A stretch of 64,000 nucleotides of DNA from Lysinibacillus sp. OF-1 (GTDB taxonomy: Bacteria; Bacillota; Bacilli; Bacillales_A; Planococcaceae). Position numbers and translations under genes: made by a program. The notes below the pieces were generated by a model that did not search any database, was not told the origin of the DNA, and saw only the letters and a program-made list of their open reading frames with translations. Below, one piece after another: positions 17,279 through 25,671 of this stretch. The first letter of the stretch is position 1, and each line of letters starts with the position of its first letter. The stretch covers positions 2,976,001-3,040,000 of the forward strand of contig NZ_CP102798.1 in NCBI RefSeq assembly GCF_028356935.1, given 5' to 3'.

Positions 17279-18172
17279 TTAGCCTTTTAACGCTTCAATA
17301 TGCTCAGGCTTAAATGTACCACTTCGTAGCATTTCAATTTCAACTTTATACGGAGCTACCTTAGATTTTGCATCACTATTTAGCGGCACAAATGGTGTTT
17401 CTAAAATTTTAGGAACATTCATCAATTGCGGATGGTGCACCACATAGTTTAGGGCATCAAAGCCAATATGACCAAAGCCAATATTTTCGTGACGGTCTTT
17501 ACCAGCACCTCGCACATTTTTTGAATCATTAATATGCAAGACTTTAATGCGATCCACACCGATAATTTTATCAAATTCGTTTAATACACCATCAAAATCT
17601 TCCACAATATTATAGCCAGCATCATGTGTATGACAAGTATCAAAGCAGACAGAAAGACGTTCGTTATGAGTGACGCCATCTATAATTTTCGCGAGCTCTT
17701 CAAAGGAGCGTCCACATTCTGTCCCTTTCCCTGCCATTGTTTCTAAAGCAATTTGAACGGGATAGTCTTGTGTTAATACCTCATTTAAGCCTTCAATAAT
17801 TTTCGCAATCCCAGCGTCAGCACCAGCACCGACGTGAGCACCAGGATGCAAAACAATTTGCGTTGCTTCCAGTGCTGCTGTACGTTCAATTTCAGATTGT
17901 AGAAAATCAACCCCAAGGCGGAATGTTTCTGGTTTTTCTGTGTTGCCGATATTAATAATATAAGGTGCATGCACAACAATATTCGTCATGCCGTGCTCTT
18001 TCATATGCAGGAGACCATTCATAATGTTTAAATCCGCAATGGCTTTACGACGCGTATTTTGCGGAGCTCCTGTATAAATCATAAATGTATTAGCACCGTA
18101 AGATAGTGCCTCTTTACTAGAGCCAAGCAGCATTTCTTTCCCACTCATCGAAACATGTGAGCCAAGTAACAT
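17279..18172 (-). CDS. nfo: Endonuclease IV (AP endonuclease)
   Basis: 297 residues, typical for Nfo, which cuts abasic sites in base excision repair, notably in spores. The protein is a TIM barrel with the metal ligands visible in order: GSHVSMS (residue 4), VVHAPY (about 70), [11 protein letters not shown] (about 112), ALETMAGKG (about 145), [13 protein letters not shown] (about 180-190), LHINDSK and [12 protein letters not shown] (about 228). The signature sequences are complete. It follows cshB by 12 bases and is probably co-transcribed with it, as in B. subtilis (yqfR-yqfS). Confidence 0.97.
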   Translation of the reverse strand: MLLGSHVSMSGKEMLLGSSKEALSYGANTFMIYTGAPQNTRRKAIADLNIMNGLLHMKEHGMTNIVVHAPYIINIGNTEKPETFRLGVDFLQSEIERTAALEATQIVLHPGAHVGAGADAGIAKIIEGLNEVLTQDYPVQIALETMAGKGTECGRSFEELAKIIDGVTHNERLSVCFDTCHTHDAGYNIVEDFDGVLNEFDKIIGVDRIKVLHINDSKNVRGAGKDRHENIGFGHIGFDALNYVVHHPQLMNVPKILETPFVPLNSDAKSKVAPYKVEIEMLRSGTFKPEHIEALKG

Positions 18173-18184
18173 GTAAAAGCCCCC

Positions 18185-19489
18185 TTATTTTTTACCTCGT
18201 GCTTTTAAGCGACGTTCACGTTTTTTAATTTTTTCCATTTCCCATTTCATATTACGTTTATAGCCAGGTTTAACTTTTTTAGGCTTACGCACTAACGCTT
18301 TCGCTTTCACATCGATTTCATTCTCTTGCTTCACGCGATTTTTACGTGCGTGACGTTCTTTTAACTCAGACCATTCGCCATCTTTTACGTCTTTTTGCAC
18401 AAATGGAATGCCCATTTTTTCGACACGAACTACTGCATCCTCATCAGACGGTTCAAATAAAGTAATGGCTGTTCCTTTATTGCCTGCACGTGCTGTACGT
18501 CCAACTCGGTGAATGAAGAATTCCAAGTCCTCTGGAATTTCATAGTTAATAACATGAGAAATTCCTTGAATATCAATACCACGTGCCGCTAAATCAGTAG
18601 CAACAATGTATTGATAGTCGAGTTCACGAATTTGCTTCATCATCTTTTTACGATCACGTGGACTTAAATCACCATGAATTTGGCCACAACGGATGCCATG
18701 CTCATTTAAATAACCAGCAACATGCTCTGCCGTTTTACGTGTGTTAGTAAAAATAACGGCTAAAAACGGATTGATACCTTCAATGACTTCTAATAAACGT
18801 TTGTTACGAGATTTTGAGCGCACTGGCACAAGTACAAAATCGATACCTTCTGCCACTGGTCGTTTATCATTCATATGGATGTGCACTGGAGCTTCCATAT
18901 ATTTCTTTAAAAATGGCTGAAGTTTTTCTGGAATCGTTGCAGAAAAAACATACATTTCAAGCTTTTCTGGCATCTGTGAAGCAAATCCATCAATCTCTTC
19001 TATGAAGCCCATATCGAAAGCTAAATCTGCTTCATCGACAACTAACATTGGTGCCGTATGCACAAATAACGCTTGTGCTGAAACAAGATCACGAATACGT
19101 CCAGGTGTTCCAACAACAATTTGAGGTTGTGTTTTTAATTTATCAATGGAGCGTTGTTTGTCCGTACCCCCAATAAATAGTTTCGCTTGAATAGCAGTTC
19201 CTTCTATTAATTGATTTAAAGCATCAAAAATTTGCTGTGCCAGCTCTCGTGTAGGGGAAGTAATAACGGCCTGTACTTCCTGTTTTTCTGCATCAATACG
19301 TTGAACAATTGGAATTAAAAAACTATGTGTTTTCCCTGTTCCTGTATGTGCCTGTCCAATGGCACTCTTCCCTTTTAATAAAAGTGGAATAATTTCTTTT
19401 TGAATTGGTGTCGGTTCTGTAAAGCCAAGTTTTGCAATGGCGTCCTGCAAAAATGGCTGAAAATTATAATCAGTATATTTTGACATCAT
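18185..19489 (-). CDS. cshB: DEAD-box RNA helicase
   Basis: 434 residues with all helicase motifs in order: Q motif FTEPTPIQ, motif I AHTGTGKT, Ia PTRELAQQ, Ib TPGRI, motif II VDEAD, motif III SAT, IV VIFTNT, V ATDLAARGID and VI HRVGRTARAG. A Lys/Arg-rich tail (about 375-434) suits RNA binding. By position next to nfo and yqfQ it is the CshB orthologue, involved in ribosome biogenesis and RNA turnover, especially in the cold. It starts at an ATG with GGAGG upstream; a second ATG follows directly. Confidence 0.93.
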   Translation of the reverse strand: MMSKYTDYNFQPFLQDAIAKLGFTEPTPIQKEIIPLLLKGKSAIGQAHTGTGKTHSFLIPIVQRIDAEKQEVQAVITSPTRELAQQIFDALNQLIEGTAIQAKLFIGGTDKQRSIDKLKTQPQIVVGTPGRIRDLVSAQALFVHTAPMLVVDEADLAFDMGFIEEIDGFASQMPEKLEMYVFSATIPEKLQPFLKKYMEAPVHIHMNDKRPVAEGIDFVLVPVRSKSRNKRLLEVIEGINPFLAVIFTNTRKTAEHVAGYLNEHGIRCGQIHGDLSPRDRKKMMKQIRELDYQYIVATDLAARGIDIQGISHVINYEIPEDLEFFIHRVGRTARAGNKGTAITLFEPSDEDAVVRVEKMGIPFVQKDVKDGEWSELKERHARKNRVKQENEIDVKAKALVRKPKKVKPGYKRNMKWEMEKIKKRERRLKARGKK

Positions 19490-19777
19490 TCGTTCCTCCT
19501 AACATCTTTCTCATTGTACCATGATTCGAACTTTAAGGTATATTTACGTCCTATTTCTTACAAGCATAAACATAATTTTAGTGTTTTATAATCACCGTAA
19601 CAAAGCCCTTATCAAAGGTACTTGAAATACGCAGAATATGCAATCAAAAAAGCGCTGTAACAATGTTCGAAAACGCTAGTAATATGTAATTTTTATGTCA
19701 ATTTATAGTGAACTAATGATTAGCATATTTCCCACATGTTATGATGGTGCTGTAAGATATTATAGGAGGTTGAGATT

Positions 19778-20833
19778 ATGAAAGCAGCAAGATGGTATAA
19801 AGCAAAAGACATCCGTGTAGAAAACATTGAAGAACCAGTCATCACACCTGGAAAAGTAAAGATTAAAGTACATTGGACAGGCATTTGTGGTAGTGATTTA
19901 CATGAATACGCAGCTGGGCCAATCTTTATTCCAGTGGAGCAACCTCACTATGTAAGTAAAGATATCGCACCAATTGTTATGGGACATGAATTCTCAGGAG
20001 AAGTCGTAGAAACTGGCGATGGTGTAACATCCGTTAAAGTGGGAGATCCTGTCGTTGTTGAACCGATCCTTGCATGTGGTGAATGTGCAGCGTGTAAAAA
20101 AGGGAAATACAATATTTGTAAACACCTAGGTTTCCACGGTTTATCAGGCGGTGGCGGAGGATTCTCTGAATATACAATGGTAGATGAAAAAATGGTTCAC
20201 AAAATGCCAGAAGGTCTTTCTTATGAACAAGGGGCACTTGTAGAGCCAGCAGCAGTTGCCTTACATGCAGTACGTCAAAGTAAATTGAAAGCTGGCGACA
20301 AAGCGGCTGTATTTGGAACAGGTCCAATCGGGCTTCTTGTGATCGAAGCATTACGTGCAGCAGGCGCAGCAGAAATATATGCTGTAGAGCTTTCAGCAGA
20401 GCGTGCCGCAAAAGCTTTAGAACTTGGTGCAACAGCCGTAATTAACCCTAAAGACGAAGATGCAGTAGCTCGTCTACATGAATTAACAAACGGCGGCGTA
20501 GACGTTGCCTTTGAAGTAACAGGTGTTCCAGTGGTATTACAACAAGCCATTGATTCCACAACTTTTGAAGGCGAAACAATCATCGTATCTATTTGGGAGT
20601 CTACTGCATCTATTCAACCAAACAATCTTGTTCTATCAGAGCGTTCAGTCAAAGGAATTATCGCGTACCGTGATATTTTCCCAGCAGTAATGGAGCTCAT
20701 GACACAAGGTTACTTCCCTGCGGACAAGCTTGTCACAAAACGCATTGCACTTGATGAAGTGGTGACAGAGGGTTTCGAGGCATTAATGAAAGAGCGAAAT
20801 CATATTAAAATCCTTGTAAATTCACAAGCTTAA
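19778..20833 (+). CDS. bdhA: (R,R)-2,3-butanediol dehydrogenase
   Basis: 351 residues, zinc-dependent medium-chain dehydrogenase. The catalytic zinc site is CGSDLHE (about 37) and GHEF (about 70). The structural zinc Cys set is in CGECAACKKGKYNIC (about 100-114), and the NAD-binding loop is VFGTGPIGLLV (about 175). The sequence PIFIPVEQPHYVS between the zinc ligands is typical of BdhA/acetoin reductases, which interconvert acetoin and 2,3-butanediol at the end of overflow metabolism. It is a single gene with a strong ribosome site (AGGAGG) and its own terminator. Confidence 0.92.
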   Translation: MKAARWYKAKDIRVENIEEPVITPGKVKIKVHWTGICGSDLHEYAAGPIFIPVEQPHYVSKDIAPIVMGHEFSGEVVETGDGVTSVKVGDPVVVEPILACGECAACKKGKYNICKHLGFHGLSGGGGGFSEYTMVDEKMVHKMPEGLSYEQGALVEPAAVALHAVRQSKLKAGDKAAVFGTGPIGLLVIEALRAAGAAEIYAVELSAERAAKALELGATAVINPKDEDAVARLHELTNGGVDVAFEVTGVPVVLQQAIDSTTFEGETIIVSIWESTASIQPNNLVLSERSVKGIIAYRDIFPAVMELMTQGYFPADKLVTKRIALDEVVTEGFEALMKERNHIKILVNSQA

Positions 20834-20842
20834 TATAGAGAG

Positions 20843-20874
20843 ACAGGTAGAGAGGCTTCCTCTACCTGTTTTTT
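20843..20874 (+). terminator. bdhA terminator
   Basis: ACAGGTAGAG / CTCTACCTGT stem, 7-nt loop, then TTTTTT. It lies between the converging bdhA and kdpC genes. Confidence 0.83.
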
Positions 20875-21517
20875 AATCTTTAACTTTATCCATTTTCCCC
20901 TTAATTTCCAGATTCGCCATAAGGAAGTTCACCTTATTTTCTCCAAATACTCCTAATGTACGTTTTTGTATATTTGCCTCTATAATTTTATTAATTTCTT
21001 CCTTTGAAAGCCCACTTGCTTGGGCAATTCGGTCCACTTGTATTTGTGCCGCCTTCACACTAATATGTGGGTCTAATCCTGAACCTGAGGCAGTCATTAA
21101 ATCAGAAGGTATATCTTGTCGTTGTACGGATGGATTTGCAAGTAAAAACTTCTCGATATCTGCCTCTATCCGTTTCTTCAATTCTGGATTCGTTGATGCA
21201 TAGTTAAATGTACCTGAGCTAACACCACTGTAGCTCACTTCGCCATTGTCATCTGGTAGCATATCCTCTTTCGTATAAATATTATAGTTAACAGATGAAA
21301 CACGCCCCCAGAAATATTCTGGAGCAGTAAAATTTTGACCGATTAATTCAGAACCAACCGCTTGACCGTCCATTTCGATTAAACTGCCATTTGCTTGTTG
21401 ATGAAACACCCCTTGGGCTAAAGCTGTCACGGCAAACGGGTATATTAAACCACATATAATGAACATGGCGATTGTTATAAGTAATGCCTGCTTAGAACTA
21501 TCAAAAATTTTTCGCAT
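20873..21517 (-). CDS. kdpC: Potassium-transporting ATPase subunit C
   Basis: 214 residues with one N-terminal membrane helix (about 11-33) and an extracytoplasmic domain. Family marks include ENFTAPEYFWGRVS-like text (QNFTAPEYFWGR, about 64), DLMTASGSGLDPHIS (about 140-154) and AQASGLSKEEINKI. KdpC is the small chaperone-like subunit that joins KdpA and KdpB. It is the last gene of the kdp operon, 12 bases behind kdpB. Confidence 0.96.
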   Translation of the reverse strand: MRKIFDSSKQALLITIAMFIICGLIYPFAVTALAQGVFHQQANGSLIEMDGQAVGSELIGQNFTAPEYFWGRVSSVNYNIYTKEDMLPDDNGEVSYSGVSSGTFNYASTNPELKKRIEADIEKFLLANPSVQRQDIPSDLMTASGSGLDPHISVKAAQIQVDRIAQASGLSKEEINKIIEANIQKRTLGVFGENKVNFLMANLEIKGKMDKVKD

Positions 21518-21529
21518 ATAGCTTCCTCC

Positions 21530-23593
21530 CTATAATCCAACTATACGAAATAATGGTCCTACTAGTAGATCAATGATTTTAATGCCAATAAACGGTGCTA
21601 TTATTCCGCCAACACCGTACACAAGCAAATTTTTATTCAATAATTTCGCGGCACTCATTGGCTTATACTTAACGCCTCTCATGGCGATTGGAATAAGCAA
21701 TGGAATAATGACCGCATTAAAAATTAAGGCAGAAATAATGGCACTAGTAGGTGAATTGAGATTCATAATATTTAATGCTTTCATCTCAGGTACAGCAACC
21801 ATTAGCATAGCTGGAATAATAGCAAAATATTTTGCGATATCGTTTGCAATACTAAATGTAGTTAAAGCACCGCGAGTCATTAGCAACTGCTTGCCAATTT
21901 CGACAACTTCAATAATTTTAGTTGGATTTGAATCTAAATCAACCATATTCGCAGCTTCCTTTGCTGCATTGGTTCCTGAATTCATGGCAAGCCCTACATT
22001 CGCCTGTGCCAGTGCTGGCGCATCATTCGTACCATCACCCGTCATCGCTACAACTTTACCTTGTGCCTGCTCGTCTTTAATCACTTGGATTTTATCTTCT
22101 GGCTTACTTTCTGCAATAAAGCTATCTACGCCCGCTTCCTTTGCGATTGCTGCTGCAGTAAGTGGATTATCACCCGTACACATAATCGTTTTAATGCCCA
22201 TTGCACGAAGTTGTTCAAAGCGTTCCTTCAGTCCAGCCTTGACGACATCCTTTAAATAAATGACCCCTAAAATTTTATCGTTTAACGCTACTAACAGTGG
22301 TGTCCCACCAACAGAAGACACTTGTTGAACCAATTGATCCAAATTGCTAGGAATGCTATGACCTGCTTTCATACATTCTTTTTTTATCGTATCAGTGGCT
22401 CCCTTTCGAACTTTAGTGCCATCTAGTGTATCTAAACCACTCATTCGTGTCTGTGCGGTAAATGGAATATGCTCACTTGACTTAATCATGTTTTCTTCAC
22501 TGTCCGTATTTACCCCTAATTGGGTGGCCAATGATAAAATAGATTTCCCCTCTGGTGTATCGTCTGTTAGAGAACTTAGCCATGCAGCTCGAATTAAATC
22601 CTTAGTTTCCACCCCTTTTACTGGTAAAAACTCAGCTGCCATGCGATTTCCATACGTGATCGTTCCTGTTTTATCTAGGATTAATGTATCTACATCTCCA
22701 CATGCCTCTACCGCTCTACCAGACATCGCAATAACATTAAATTGTGTTACTCTATCCATTCCTGCAATTCCGATCGCCGACAATAATCCACCAATTGTTG
22801 TCGGAATTAGACAAACTGTCAGGGCAATTAATGTAGCGATAGAAATCGGCACATTTAAATAAGTTGTCATTGGGTAGAGTGACACCACAACTAATAGAAA
22901 AATAATCGTTAAACTTACAAGAAGTGTGTTAAGTGCTATTTCATTTGGTGTTTTCTTGCGACTAGCTCCTTCAATAAGCGTTATCATTTTATCTAGAAAT
23001 GATTCACCAGGCATGGAAGTAATTTCGATTATCAACCAATCACTTGTCACCGTCGTCCCGCCCGTAACTGACGAAAAATCTCCGCCCCGTTCTTTCACTA
23101 CAGGAGCAGATTCACCTGTAATTGCGGATTCATCTACAGTAGCAATTCCGTCAATGACCTCCCCATCATTGGGAATGACCTCTCCAGCTTGAACTAACAC
23201 CATATCTCCTTTTTTTAATTCATGTGCCAGTTTAAAAATTTCAGAACCATCATTTAGCAAAACACGTGCCTGTGTCACTGTCTTTGTTTTTTTTAATGTT
23301 TGGACCTGTGCTTTCCCTCTTCCTTCTGCAATCGACTCTGCAAAATTGGCAAATAGAATCGTAACAAATAGAATAATAGCTACAATACCATTATATAATC
23401 GTGCATGTTCTCCACTCTCATTACCAAACAAATTTGGAAAAAGAACTAATAGTAACACGAACAAAAATCCTACCTCCACAACAAACATAACAGGATTCTT
23501 CAGCATATATATGGGGCTAAATTTCTTAAAAGCATCTATTAATGCTCTTTTTAGTATGACGCCAGTCATAAAACTTTTTCTTGCTGTTTCCAT
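21530..23593 (-). CDS. kdpB: Potassium-transporting P-type ATPase subunit B
   Basis: 687 residues. The phosphorylation site is [10 protein letters not shown] (Asp about 307), the actuator loop is AITGESAPV (TGES), and the hinge and ATP-binding texts are [10 protein letters not shown] and [13 protein letters not shown]. The membrane helices match KdpB. It hydrolyses ATP to drive potassium uptake through KdpA. All catalytic motifs are intact. It sits between kdpA and kdpC with short gaps. Confidence 0.97.
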   Translation of the reverse strand: METARKSFMTGVILKRALIDAFKKFSPIYMLKNPVMFVVEVGFLFVLLLVLFPNLFGNESGEHARLYNGIVAIILFVTILFANFAESIAEGRGKAQVQTLKKTKTVTQARVLLNDGSEIFKLAHELKKGDMVLVQAGEVIPNDGEVIDGIATVDESAITGESAPVVKERGGDFSSVTGGTTVTSDWLIIEITSMPGESFLDKMITLIEGASRKKTPNEIALNTLLVSLTIIFLLVVVSLYPMTTYLNVPISIATLIALTVCLIPTTIGGLLSAIGIAGMDRVTQFNVIAMSGRAVEACGDVDTLILDKTGTITYGNRMAAEFLPVKGVETKDLIRAAWLSSLTDDTPEGKSILSLATQLGVNTDSEENMIKSSEHIPFTAQTRMSGLDTLDGTKVRKGATDTIKKECMKAGHSIPSNLDQLVQQVSSVGGTPLLVALNDKILGVIYLKDVVKAGLKERFEQLRAMGIKTIMCTGDNPLTAAAIAKEAGVDSFIAESKPEDKIQVIKDEQAQGKVVAMTGDGTNDAPALAQANVGLAMNSGTNAAKEAANMVDLDSNPTKIIEVVEIGKQLLMTRGALTTFSIANDIAKYFAIIPAMLMVAVPEMKALNIMNLNSPTSAIISALIFNAVIIPLLIPIAMRGVKYKPMSAAKLLNKNLLVYGVGGIIAPFIGIKIIDLLVGPLFRIVGL

Positions 23594-23608
23594 ATGTGTC
23601 TCTCCTCA

Positions 23609-25303
23609 TTAAGAATAAAGTTGTAAGTGCTCTGTAATTGGACCAAGTGCTAAAGCTGGTAAAAATGTCAGCGCACCAATCATCAAAACGACAGCCACAA
23701 GTAAAAAAGTAAAAGTTGTCGTATCCGTTTTTAATGTCCCTACTGAATCGCTATGCCTTACTTTATTAGCAAGTAAAGAAGCGATAGCTAATTGAATAAT
23801 TATAGTTACATAACGACCAAAGAACATAGCAAAACCTGTTGTTATATTCCAAAAGGTTGAATTATCCGCTAAACCTTCGAAGCCAGAGCCATTGTTGGCA
23901 GAGGCAGAGGCAAATTCATATAGAACTTGTGATAATCCATGTGCCCCTGGATTCGTTATTCCAGCTATTCCAGATGGTGTTGCAACCGCAAGTGCTGAAA
24001 AGAGCAAAATAATAGCAGGATGAATTAGAATACAAAGAGCAATTAATTTCATTTCTTTTTCTTCGATTTTTTTACCTAAAAACTGTGGAGATCGACCAAT
24101 CATTAGACAGGCAATGAAAATGGTCAGCAGGACATACATCATCATGTTCATCAGGCCAACTCCTTTGCCTCCGAACACAACATTGAGCATCATATTAAAC
24201 ATAGGTACTAGACCACCAAGTGGCGTTAAAGTATCATGCATATTGTTAATAGACCCTGTAGTAAATGCAGTCGTTACAGTCGTAAATAATGCCGATTGTG
24301 CTACCCCAAAGCGTATTTCTTTTCCTTCCATACTCCCAAGCTCCTGTGTAATGCCGAGTTCACTAATGAATGGATTACCAGCCTTCTCTGCAATGTACAC
24401 AGTCACTAATCCTACGAGGAACAATATACTCATTGCCGTAAAAATAGCTAACCCCTGTTTTCCAAAAATAGTTTTCTCTTTTCTGTAGGCAACCATCAGA
24501 CTAAAAGCGATGACACATGCCCCTGGTAATAACATCATAGATAACATCTCTACTATATTTGAAAGAACGGTCGGATTTTCAAAAGGTGTGGTTGAATTGG
24601 CTCCGTTAAAACCACCACCATTTGTCCCTATATGTTTAATAGATTCAAGAGAAGCAATAGGTCCAAGTGCAATATCTTGCAATTTACCCTCTATTGTTTG
24701 TACTGTTTGATTGCCATTGAAGGTTTGAGGTGATCCTTGAGATACTAAAATAAGAGCCACAACAATGGAAAAAGGCATTAAAATACGAGTAATAACACGA
24801 ACAAAATCGACAAAAAAATTCCCTATCGTATCTGTTTTAGCTACTAATCTACGACAGAAAGCCATACAAGCGGCATAACCTGTAGCTGCTGATGTAAACA
24901 TCATAAAAGTAATGACTAGCATCTGTGATAAATAGCTGAGTCCAGATTCACCACTATAATGCTGAAGATTTGTATTCGTTATAAAAGAAATAATTGTGTT
25001 AAACGAAAGAGTAGCTTCCATGTTGTCAATATTATTTGGATTTAAAAATAGTAATGCTTGAATGCGTAGTATTATATATCCCACAAACACCATCATGGCA
25101 TTTGAAATAATTAATGAAAGTACATATTCTTTGCCCGTCATATCAAGTCGTTTAATGCCGCAAACTTTATAAATTGCTGCGTCGACTTTATCTAATAGAG
25201 GATCAAGCCAAGTTTTTTGTTGTAATGTTACTCGATATAAATAATGACCCGTTAAAATAACGAGCGGTAGATAGATAATGAGTACGATGGCTATTTGCCA
25301 CAT
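23609..25303 (-). CDS. kdpA: Potassium-transporting ATPase subunit A
   Basis: 564 residues with about ten membrane helices. The four selectivity-filter loops are visible: FITNTNLQHYSGESG (about 108), GTNGGGFNGANS (about 225), TTAFTTGSINNMHD (about 340) and SASANNGSGFEG (about 460). KdpA is the potassium channel-like subunit of the high-affinity uptake pump used at low potassium. It follows the kdpF reading frame by 18 bases. Confidence 0.97.
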   Translation of the reverse strand: MWQIAIVLIIYLPLVILTGHYLYRVTLQQKTWLDPLLDKVDAAIYKVCGIKRLDMTGKEYVLSLIISNAMMVFVGYIILRIQALLFLNPNNIDNMEATLSFNTIISFITNTNLQHYSGESGLSYLSQMLVITFMMFTSAATGYAACMAFCRRLVAKTDTIGNFFVDFVRVITRILMPFSIVVALILVSQGSPQTFNGNQTVQTIEGKLQDIALGPIASLESIKHIGTNGGGFNGANSTTPFENPTVLSNIVEMLSMMLLPGACVIAFSLMVAYRKEKTIFGKQGLAIFTAMSILFLVGLVTVYIAEKAGNPFISELGITQELGSMEGKEIRFGVAQSALFTTVTTAFTTGSINNMHDTLTPLGGLVPMFNMMLNVVFGGKGVGLMNMMMYVLLTIFIACLMIGRSPQFLGKKIEEKEMKLIALCILIHPAIILLFSALAVATPSGIAGITNPGAHGLSQVLYEFASASANNGSGFEGLADNSTFWNITTGFAMFFGRYVTIIIQLAIASLLANKVRHSDSVGTLKTDTTTFTFLLVAVVLMIGALTFLPALALGPITEHLQLYS

Positions 25304-25321
25304 AGTGTGTCCCCCCAGCCT

Positions 25322-25402
25322 TTAATAATTTTCTGGATAAAGTAATGCATGCCCTAAATAACCAAATAGAAATACTAGTACTACTCCCATAAAAATCCAC
25401 AA
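25322..25402 (-). CDS. kdpF: KdpF small membrane subunit
   Basis: A 26-residue frame with TTG start at 25402, eight bases after GGAGG, directly upstream of kdpA. The core GVVLVFLFGYLGHALL is one membrane helix and matches the pattern of KdpF from other bacteria (xGVLLVFLLLGYLxYAL). KdpF stabilises the KdpABC complex. It is below usual gene-finder length limits. An internal ATG at 25390 exists but lies too far from the ribosome site. Confidence 0.8.
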   Translation of the reverse strand: MWIFMGVVLVFLFGYLGHALLYPENY

Positions 25403-25418
25403 ATTGACTTCCTCCTCG

Positions 25419-25508
25419 TTACTCTTCTACTAGTTTGTAGCACCATACTGTTAACGCCAAAACACAAGCAAAGCTTATGATTAGTAAGCCCATCATAAAA
25501 AAATCCAT
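25419..25508 (-). CDS. Tiny single-helix membrane protein leading the kdp operon
   Basis: A 29-residue frame: MDFFMMGLLIISFACVLALT followed by a short Lys/Glu tail, i.e. one membrane helix with a charged cytoplasmic end. AGGAG/GAGG lies upstream (about 11 bases from the ATG, 8 from an in-frame TTG at 25511). The stop is 17 bases before the kdpF TTG start, overlapping the leader of its ribosome site. Similar ~30-residue hydrophobic ORFs are known to me ahead of kdpF in other bacteria, but without an assigned function. A role as an extra Kdp subunit or leader peptide is inference. Confidence 0.6.
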   Translation of the reverse strand: MDFFMMGLLIISFACVLALTVWCYKLVEE

Positions 25509-25591
25509 CAATCGTAACACCTCTTCTCCTTAAGGATGCTCTCATCATACTGACTTTCAAATTAATGTAGTGTTAGGAAATCCTTTTTTCT

Positions 25592-25634
25592 ATTAAGAAA
25601 GGATAAAGAAGCAAAATCTTTACACTTTCTTAAT
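25592..25634. promoter_or_regulatory. Inverted repeat in the divergent kdp control region
   Basis: ATTAAGAAAGGATAAAG (25592-25608) and CTTTACACTTTCTTAAT (25618-25634) are inverted copies matching at 15 of 17 positions, separated by 9 nt. They lie 13 bp upstream of a TATAAT (25647-25652) for kdpDE and about 85 bp from the leftward kdp operon. The position suits binding of the response regulator KdpE to both promoters. Confidence 0.55.
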
Positions 25635-25646
25635 GGAAGTTAACGC

Positions 25647-25652
25647 TATAAT
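25647..25652 (+). promoter_or_regulatory. -10 element of kdpDE
   Basis: TATAAT 20 bases upstream of the kdpD ATG, without a good -35 at 17 bp, as expected for an activator-dependent promoter. Confidence 0.5.
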
Positions 25653-25671
25653 ACAAATGAGGTGAAAGAGG

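Noticed and set aside
21573..23612. Long plus-strand frames opposite kdpB (up to 228 codons)
   Set aside because: Antisense shadows of an intact, fully motif-bearing kdpB; no start signals.
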